In this document: piece by piece, positions 59,901 to 64,000 of the stretch | Layout: every line of letters starts with the position of its first letter | Numbering within the stretch: the stretch's first letter is position 1 | Source: Nymphaea colorata | Lineage: Eukaryota; Streptophyta; Magnoliopsida; Nymphaeales; Nymphaeaceae | Direction: 5' to 3' | Assembly (NCBI RefSeq): GCF_008831285.2 | Contig: NC_045141.1 | Span: 27,517,315 to 27,581,314, forward strand | DNA: 64,000 nt | Position numbers and translations under genes: made by a program | Notes under the pieces: generated by a model | Databases searched by the model: none | The model's input: only the letters and a program-made list of their open reading frames with translations | What the model was told of the DNA's origin: nothing

Positions 59901-62854
59901 TTTACTTGTGCCTTTGCATTTGAAATGTTCTTTGCTTAATCATTTGTTCAGTGTCAACCAAACTTGTCTGTTGTTTTAATTGCATCAGCCTGTTCTTGGA
60001 ATGATGAATATCTTGAGAGCACTATGTGAAAGAATTATAATTTAAGTTCATTTTTTTATAATTTTTTTTACATGCTTGTGAAAATGTTTGCTTTCAGACT
60101 CTATAGCATATTTATCAATGCCATAAAAATTGATTATAATTTGTCTGACTGAACTAACCAGTTTGAATCAAATCGATAGAAAACTGGTGCACTGGGTTAA
60201 TCAGTTAAGATGCTTCTGTTTTATTACGTTGTTAACAATATTGAGGTAAATTACCTTTCTTGCTAGATGAAAGATTTCATAGATGAAAGATTTCAAGGAT
60301 CTGCTTGAAACTCCAAATTGGAACCGGGAAAGTTATAAAGGTCTCAGCATTCTCATTATTAAAATCAGCTAAAAATAGGGTTGAATATTCTTATCATGGT
60401 GAAAAAGAAGATGTTGAAGGATTCTGCAGAAGATCAATCACTTGAAAGCTGCTCTGAATAGAGAAGAAGGCATTTAACATTGACAGAAATGGATGTGAAA
60501 TGTAGAAGAAACAAACAACTTTTCGAGTTTCAATAGGAGAGCCTGTGTAACACCCCAAAAATTTAGTCCCATATTGAAGATTGTGAGGAATCTTCAAGGG
60601 CTTATAAAGAGGATTATTAAATAGATGGTTGTCCTGGTTCTTAGCCTTTTTTGGGTTGGAGTTGAAACTGCTAGGGGGCGAGTTTGGATCTGCCGAACCA
60701 GGGGCCCGAGCCTAAAAGTGGGTCCGGTTGTTACAGTGGTATCAAAGTCGGTTCAACACTCAAACCTAGGGACCCACATGCGGGGATGTGTGTGCCTTAA
60801 GGAGTGTAGATTGTAATACCCCAAAAATTTAGTCCCGTATTAAAGATTGTGAGGGATCTTCAAGGACTTATAAAGAGGGTTATTAAATAGATGATTGTCG
60901 TGGTTCTTAGCCTTTTTGGGGTTGGAGCCGAAACTGCTAGGGGGCGGGTTGGGATCCGTCGAACCATGGGCCCGAGCCTAGAAGTGGGTCGGGTTGTTAC
61001 AGTGGTATCAGAGCCGGTTTAACACTCGGACCTAGGGTGACACCCAAAAAATTTAGTCTCATATTGAAGATTGTGAGGGATCTTCAAGGGCTTATAAAGG
61101 GGGATTATTAAATAGATGGTTGTCCTGACTCATCGCCTTTTTGGGGTTGGAGTTGAAACTGCTAGGGGCGAGTTGGGATCCATCGAACCAGAGGCCTGAG
61201 CCTGGAAGTAGGTCGGGTTGTTACAGAGCCTGTTAAGGTGAACAGTAATTTTGGGAGAAAAATGACATTTCTTTGTTTCAACTGTTTATTCAACTCAGAT
61301 GTAGAATAGTTGATAATGGCCATCAAAATTTAGGCTGTCATTTCATTTACATGCTCTCAAAAGTTGAGTGTATTACTGCAAATAGTTCAAAAGGCAAGCG
61401 CCATTTACATAAATTGTTAATTTTCTATTTGCCATGGTGTAATTTTTTTAATTTAAACTATGGCAAGAGTTAGACATAATTACATAAACACTATCATGTT
61501 TTAAACCAAGGTTGTTGCTATTCTTTATTTTCCAATGTATCTACTGGATTTTTTGTGGTTTTTTGCTGATTTTTGCTTTCTAACTTAAAATAATTTACAT
61601 TTTCAATCTTTTGCTTTCAACAATTCCTTCTGTTTCTGCTTTCCTTTTTTTTCTGCTGATCAGGAGTTCGGGATTTCTCGAGAGAGGCCAGCTTCTGAGA
61701 ACAGCTAGGTTTCTACAAGTCAGTGTGATTCAACACTGTTTAGACCAGGTCTTTTGAGTGCAATGTATCAGGAACCTGGAAGCCTAACCAGTAGTTGGAG
61801 TTTATTTTGAACTGATAGTCCAATAAGAAGATGCAATTAAGAATAGAACTTTCCATATAATTTTTTGAAATATAGTCTTGGACTTGTTCTTTTTGACCAG
61901 ATCTTTATTCCATAGAAAACACATAACAAAATGTGTAATTTTTACCTTGATTGTTTATGTTCTCATGAACTCAGGTGGATTTGCTAGCTGATGAAGTGGA
62001 CATGCTTTTGAGACTTTTTGAGAAAGCTTATGTCGCTCTTGATTACTATTCACCAGTTTTGCAACATTATGCTGGGGTAAGTGACTTGTAAAGAAGTTTG
62101 CTTTTGTGCTTTTTCTTTCATGAAAAGTTTATGCTCCTCTCTCTCCCTTAATAACACAAAGTTGTCCTTTCTAGCACACATATTTCTCTATATGCAGCTG
62201 TAGGTAGAATTACCCAGGGGATTTCTTGGTGCAACTTGTTTTGTGTCCACCGACTCCTCATGTGTTTGAGATGATTAATTTGCTCAAATTTGATCCACCA
62301 ATTGCATTCCTATGTTGGAAATGCTCTTTGGAAACACAATGATGCCTGTTGAGTGTTGTCTTTTGCATCATCACGAGGAGACATCAGAATGTGGTCACCC
62401 AGAGGCCTATCTTGTGATGTGAACATCGCTAGGTCTTGGTAGCCATATGGACATGCATGAGGACATCATAGGCATGTTGTATAGTCAAGTAGAAAAGTGA
62501 CATACACAAATGCCTGTATCAATGCAGCACCATTCCACGCATTGAGATTTTTTGCAACAGCAACGTGGTGTCCCATACCCATTTTCATGTGTATGGCACT
62601 TCTCACCTATGACAACAGTGCTTAAAATTGTTGCTCATTGTATATGTTAAAGCAGAAAGAAAAAGCACTTTCTATTTCTTCCTTTTTGTCAATTAGGTTC
62701 TTCTTAACATGGCACTATATAATATTTTCTTCAGACATTTTTTCATACCTTTTGCTTTCCTGCGGCTGATTGCTTCTTTCCTTTCTGGACGCAGGTCATG
62801 GACATTATGAATTTAATAAGGCGGGAGCTAACAAAGGAGTTCACTCTACTTTGA
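44903..62854 (+). CDS. WAP: WPP domain-associated protein (WAP), 4 exons
   Basis: Exons are 44903-48741, 59668-59794, 61975-62076 and 62795-62854; all introns are GT-AG and the frame holds (phase 2, 0, 0), giving 1,375 residues. The C-terminal exons identify the family: [35 protein letters not shown] and [16 protein letters not shown] are the conserved end of plant WPP domain-associated proteins. The N-terminus (about 1-120) has an E/R-rich coiled coil with [20 protein letters not shown]. Between about 590 and 1060 a module of some 60 residues recurs four times (separate entry). Such proteins bind WPP-domain proteins at the nuclear envelope and act in membrane or nuclear-matrix attachment (family knowledge; exact role unsettled). 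It is longer than the roughly 800-900 residues I recall for the family. The 10.9-kb first intron holds retroelements; the ORF itself is unbroken. The start ATG 44903 is the first in frame after the 5' stops. Confidence 0.88.
46675..48080 (+). other. Fourfold repeated module within WAP
   Basis: Four modules share the layout acidic leader - (M/K)..EV..LL - VE...QL - LI..DIL.L - W(D/K/N). They begin near 46681 ([20 protein letters not shown]), 47107 ([20 protein letters not shown]), 47515 ([19 protein letters not shown]) and 47900 ([20 protein letters not shown]). Each closes about 50 residues later with a tryptophan: [26 protein letters not shown] and LIDWNCEKD. Spacings are about 140, 135 and 130 residues. 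The likely origin is internal duplication of one helical unit (inference). Confidence 0.8.
49146..49334 (-). repeat. TRIM-like solo LTR (reverse orientation)
   Basis: On the minus strand it reads with the family order: TGATAACACTCCAAAAATTT, AGATTGTGAGAG, CTTATAAAGGGGG, GGTTGTCCTGGTTCC, the GCTAGGGGACGGG block, then GGGTCGCGTTGTTACA at 49146. No internal region or second LTR flanks it, so it is a solo LTR. Confidence 0.85.
49400..52000 (-). pseudogene. Fragments of old Ty1/copia elements
   Basis: On the minus strand, 51530-51960 gives RNase H/C-terminal relics such as [38 protein letters not shown] and [11 protein letters not shown]. Left of it, a purine tract (read GAAGGAGGG) and an LTR start occur at 50931; the LTR runs left to about 50520. 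Further left (about 49860-50450) are gag/zinc-knuckle relics ([14 protein letters not shown]), then another LTR-like block at about 49410-49790 with the same 'gctagtgccaatggctag' type motif. The order internal-LTR-internal-LTR suggests recombination between related elements, or two nested fragments. Confidence 0.6.
51050..51525 (+). repeat. TRIM-like element, two LTRs with short spacer
   Basis: Two LTR copies (about 51050-51246 and 51325-51523) flank a 78-bp spacer that opens with a mutated primer-binding site (ttgtatcaaagctagttcaa). Both LTRs contain agtttagtc, a cttataa block, gctag(a/g)gggcgggttggga and end in gttgttata. This is the same arrangement as at 60.5 kb, but older. Confidence 0.8.
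52397..52522 (+). repeat. TRIM-like LTR fragment
   Basis: Carries the central part of the LTR (aagattgtgagagatcttca, cttataaagggggttgttaa, gctagggggcaggttggga) without either terminus. Next to it (52590-52730) is a segment that resembles the old copia LTR at about 50525-50640. Confidence 0.8.
53296..53326. repeat. (GAA)n microsatellite
   Basis: About ten uninterrupted GAA (AAG) units. It is flanked by ordinary intron sequence and has no coding context. Confidence 0.9.
53517..53756 (-). repeat. 3' LTR of copia element 2
   Basis: Begins tgtagaaacaaaatgtgcac and ends cccgtcaaca. The gag-pol stop codon (53753-53751) lies six bases inside this LTR, so the polypurine tract overlaps the last codons of the polyprotein. 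Confidence 0.95.
53751..58151 (-). CDS. Copia gag-pol polyprotein, uninterrupted
   Basis: A single open frame of 1,466 codons from 58151; the more likely start is [12 protein letters not shown] at 58118, giving 1,455. Domains by approximate residue from that start: gag (1-260) with the zinc knuckle [14 protein letters not shown] (about 251); protease [13 protein letters not shown] (about 342); GAG-pre-integrase [20 protein letters not shown] (about 478); integrase core [24 protein letters not shown] and [18 protein letters not shown] (about 540-680); reverse transcriptase [38 protein letters not shown] and the catalytic [13 protein letters not shown] (about 970-1135); RNase [35 protein letters not shown] and ADVLTKAL (about 1295-1445). 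All active-site motifs are intact. It drives replication of the element through a virus-like particle in the cytoplasm. No envelope gene is present. Confidence 0.96.
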   Translation of the reverse strand: MFFGSHFYLVIMADSSSSSVNTTLPDVVSARTDHVPVQVTTIQLTKENYSRWSAAITMGIAGRGRIAYVNGRKVEPAADSLAWDTWFLEDNQVKTWIVNSVSPDIKPLILRKKTARDMWIILEQMYGQKKRKVRVYQLMKDVYSLRQGALSVADFYAALKSKWEDLDYHSDIPWRCPHDQMQYMTDKWENKVFLFLSGLNDDFENIRSQILNSDESFSIEDVYSRVEAEEQRRLLSSGRKGEEQSAYVSRAPVGTPRSSRKCTHCKKLGHTRDFCWDLYPEKKDSRGRSSSGKKPVSSATSLSDGKGSISAEQIRELRAYLSKIDVGQADTPDEVKINQALAVSGGEGTSYMGEWIVDSGATHHMTGNPKLFHDYKLSSGKERVSLADGSFTSVAGKGSLSLLNNFLVHDALHVPHLPLNLLSVSKITKELKCELIFSEKRCVLKDLVTGKRIGIGLVSDGLYRLPIRVVTALMSAVSRTEKKEEECRQLFLFWHERLGHLPFGILKHLFPELCSSLNISMLSCDVCQFAKHVKASYPISNSRSNKAFSLVHSDVWGPSGIHSRGGFQYFITFIDDYSRCTFVYLLKDRSEVPHIIETFILLVENQYGNSVKTFRSDNAREYLCLTVEEFFRKRGIVHETSCSYTPPQNGVAERKNRQLLNVTRAILFQRNLPKYYWGDAILTSVYLINRMPSRVLKGRTPYSMLPGSSQPFHLPPRVFGCVCFIHNHTPNVKKLDPKSIKGIFLGYSATQKGYKCLDPTTSRLHITKDVTFLEHVSYFGENSLQGEKLMSKEEYSPTQEIQFTDFMDYRREENPVAKVLGKDDDGKDEEGTTTDVHEQEKEGEHPLVTEQEGNRMFGQVYSRRRACTDKVIDDEEVTPNPNPTSSLDDPSRVQKQDVGREIQTGKEKEDLPIALRKGVRSCTQHPIGNFVSYSRLSTDYKCFVSSLAVVVIPRNATEAQGDTKWSHAMKEEMEALDRNQTWEVVDIPEAAHLVGSKWVYTVKYKPDGSIERYKARLVAKGFSQKYGIDYLETFAPVAKMKTVRVIISLAVLKGWEMCQLDVKNAFLNGDLEEEVYMCMPPGFEKPGKCCKLKKALYGLKQSPRAWFERLRLVMKKHGYKQENGDHTLFVKRRESKVTLLLVYVDDMIVTGDDKEEIARLKGLLSTEFDLKDLGKLKYFLGIEIARSCITLVLSQRKYTLDLLKETGKLGCRPASTPIDAGHKLGSKDGELLCEEAKGRYQRLVGKLIYLTLTRPHITFAVNVMSQFMHAPTDMHLKAVDRILCYLKKNPGKGLLYVQQRSIEVEGYSDADWAGCVDTRRSTSGYCVYLGGNLVVWRSKRQDVCSRSSAEAEYRAVATGVSELLWLKILLTDIGIEIEGPMRMYCDNKSAINLANNPVLHDRTKHVEIDRHFIRERIDAKELTLPYMKSEDQTADVLTKALSVTPFERNVSKLGMFDMYAQLEGEC
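58072..58267 (-). repeat. 98-bp tandem duplication over gag start of copia element 2
   Basis: The block that includes the start codon and the first sixteen codons of gag occurs at 58072-58169 and again at 58170-58267, essentially identical. Since 98 is not a multiple of three, the upstream copy of the ATG (58216) opens a different frame from gag. Confidence 0.9.
58300..58680 (-). other. GC-rich leader of copia element 2
   Basis: The untranslated leader between the primer-binding site and gag is unusually GC-rich, with many ggcgg/gtcgg and gacggc repeats. All six frames are largely open for that reason; the apparent proteins (for example a plus-strand frame at 58352-58729) are compositional artefacts. 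Confidence 0.75.
58682..58921 (-). repeat. 5' LTR of copia element 2
   Basis: Starts one base after the primer-binding site and appears identical to the left LTR over 240 bp. Confidence 0.95.
59795..61974 (+). other. Second intron of WAP, 2.2 kb
   Basis: The donor is GAG|GTATCA and the acceptor ATGAACTCAG. It is AT-rich and contains the tandem TRIM-like insertion at 60539-61230. No other recognisable content. Confidence 0.85.
60539..61230 (+). mobile_element. TRIM-like insertion with three tandem LTRs
   Basis: LTR copies at 60544-60735, 60812-61001 and 61038-61225 (about 190 bp each) start tg(t)...acacccc or its variants and end ggttgttaca. The spacers are only about 76 and 36 bp, and each begins directly with a primer-binding site complementary to initiator tRNA-Met (tggtatcaaag at 60737, tggtatcagagc at 61003). 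The outer edges are flanked by the 5-bp repeat GAGCC (60539-60543, 61226-61230). There is no coding capacity. This is the layout of a terminal-repeat retrotransposon in miniature, in a tandem form that arises by recombination. I see no 5S-like box, so it does not look like Cassandra. Confidence 0.85.
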
Positions 62855-63483
62855 CATGATAAAATACATAAAAATGGTAATGCCTAGTAACATTTGGGAG
62901 CATGTAATTGTGTGGTGGCAAATCTAGGCTTTTCCTTTTTCCTCTCTAGATATCTCGTGGGCCTAACTTTCTGCTATAATCCTTATAGTACTGATCCAGT
63001 CTCATAGCTGCTGACAGAAATAATATCAGTAGTCATTTAAGCATAAAAAGGTATCTGTGTAACTGTTTCTATTAGTAAATGCTTAAAAACTCTTCCGGCA
63101 ATTTGACTATAAGAAAAGAATACAAACTCTAGCAAGAGTGGACTGCACAAGGGAAGCCATAGTTAGAGGTGATAGTGGAAGTTCATTTTACACCAACTGT
63201 AATCCCATGACTCAATCAATTGCTGTAGGAGCATCCCCCATCGAGTTGTTGATATTTCTGTGCTCCTTTGTGCTGAGTATAGTGTTTGTCTTTGGAAAAT
63301 GGTTTTATGCTGATCATTAAGGGCATGTTTGGATGACACGGTGAAACACATCGTTTTGCCTCCGAAGCATGGTTAACTTGTACTTGGAAGACTTCAAAAT
63401 TAGGTTTCACGGGAACCTAGTTTTGAGGAAAACTTGGTGAAACGACATTTTGCTGAAATGGGGTGAGGATGAGACATTGGCAA
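62855..63483. other. 3' flank of WAP and repeat-like sequence
   Basis: The first part should be the WAP 3' untranslated region. From about 63322 ('gggcatgtttggatgacac') begins a stretch resembling the MITE-like sequence near 7.3-7.7 kb (shared 'gttt(t)gcctcc' wording). No gene was recognised. Confidence 0.4.
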
Positions 63484-63627
63484 TGAGGTGAGATTGGTGC
63501 CGAAGCAGAAGGCCCTCCCTGCACCATGGATGATGGTCACCTTCACTGTATCGTCATTTTTGAGCGACCGGAACTCCCTGGCCAAGTTGATGATCACCTG
63601 TCACATGAGAGAGTTGAACGATTTGGG
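63484..63627 (-). pseudogene. Enoyl-CoA hydratase/isomerase fragment
   Basis: The minus strand reads PKSFNSLM, a TGA stop, then QVIINLAREFRSLKNDD and TVKVTIIHGAGRAFCFGTNL. This matches the crotonase-fold pattern 'RPK.LN.L...M..(D)LA.AF....D..V.VVI..G.GR.FC.G.DL', as in the plant peroxisomal enoyl-CoA hydratase/isomerase family. The in-frame stop, the changed oxyanion-hole region (FCFGTN in place of FCSGVD) and the absence of further exons downstream mark it as a gene fragment. An acceptor-like TGTGACAG before GTGATC leaves open that it is one exon of a damaged gene. Confidence 0.65.
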
Positions 63628-64000
63628 ACAGAATAGTAGAATGCCTTGTTCAACCTGTTGGGCATGCAGAGGATGAAGAAGCTGCTAGTGGTTTTGAGCC
63701 AGGCGATGGAAATGGTGAGGATGATGATCCAGATGTAGATGTGTTAGCCATGGGAGGCTAAGTTGTAAATACGTTAAACAATAGGACACAGGATGGATCA
63801 GGTCTGATAGGAACCAGGGCCAGAACCCTGTGTCCCGAGAGTTAGATCACTTGCATAAGTAGGTTAGGGTTGGGTGATCCAGGTTATGTTGAAGATTGTG
63901 TCTTGATTAACCTAAGTAGGTTAAAGAGTGCATGAGTGTCTAAGTGTTAATATCAAGAGAATTTTGGTAGCCAGCGGCTACCAAGATGAATCTAATGGCA
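63628..64000. other. Right edge of window, nothing recognised
   Basis: No domain seen on either strand. A full enoyl-CoA hydratase gene on the minus strand would have its 5' exons here or beyond the window, but none was recognised. Confidence 0.4.

Noticed and set aside
60546-60735. Cassandra-type TRIM
   Set aside because: Cassandra LTRs carry a 5S rRNA-like promoter box; none was seen here.
1-64000. tRNA, rRNA, organelle DNA insertions or a CRISPR array
   Set aside because: No cloverleaf gene, rRNA stretch or spacer-repeat array was recognised; the tRNA-like words found are primer-binding sites of LTR elements.

Overview
This window looks like nuclear DNA of a flowering plant. Spliced genes have GT-AG introns, there are plant-specific families (a WPP domain-associated protein, a DUF584/S40 senescence regulator, PIP aquaporin and PPR remnants), and several kinds of plant LTR retrotransposon have inserted into or beside genes. 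The species cannot be named from the sequence. The transposon-swollen introns and nested insertions suggest a medium to large genome.

Layout. 1-6.5 kb: a four-exon minus-strand gene for a 131-residue membrane-anchored coiled-coil protein (assembled here from splice sites), then AT-rich intergenic DNA with a PPR fragment near 9.8 kb. 11.2-11.7 kb: an intronless minus-strand S40/DUF584 gene. 12.7-13.8 kb: a degenerate L1-type LINE. 14.0-14.2 kb: a hairpin (MITE-like) element. 14.4-22.8 kb: a Ty3/gypsy element with very long LTRs (2.7 and 3.1 kb), a deleted interior and a TAAAT target duplication. 23.7-29.6 kb: a plus-strand PIP aquaporin pseudogene cut in two by a second, chromodomain-bearing gypsy element. 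29.6-34.2 kb: mostly unrecognised intergenic DNA. 34.2-40.4 kb: a Ty1/copia element (target duplication CCATT) that itself carries a GC-rich insert in its reverse transcriptase. 42.0-42.8 kb: a very small minus-strand gene for a short membrane protein. 44.9-62.9 kb: the main host gene, a WPP domain-associated protein with one 3.8-kb exon, then a 10.9-kb intron and three short exons. The big intron holds old copia fragments, copies of a small LTR element, and a very young copia element (identical 240-bp LTRs, one uninterrupted ORF of about 1,455-1,466 codons). The 2.2-kb second intron holds a tandem three-LTR TRIM-like insertion. 63.5 kb: an enoyl-CoA hydratase fragment.

The most unusual items are: (i) a four-fold internal repeat in the WPP domain-associated protein; (ii) a small LTR/TRIM-like family, with one insertion arranged LTR-PBS-LTR-PBS-LTR inside a single target duplication and several dispersed copies; (iii) the split aquaporin pseudogene, whose two halves fit together across the retroelement; and (iv) the GC-rich element with a TAGGGGTG terminus inside copia element 1. 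I saw no CRISPR, operon-like or prokaryotic features. All splice models here come from reading frame and splice-site logic only.
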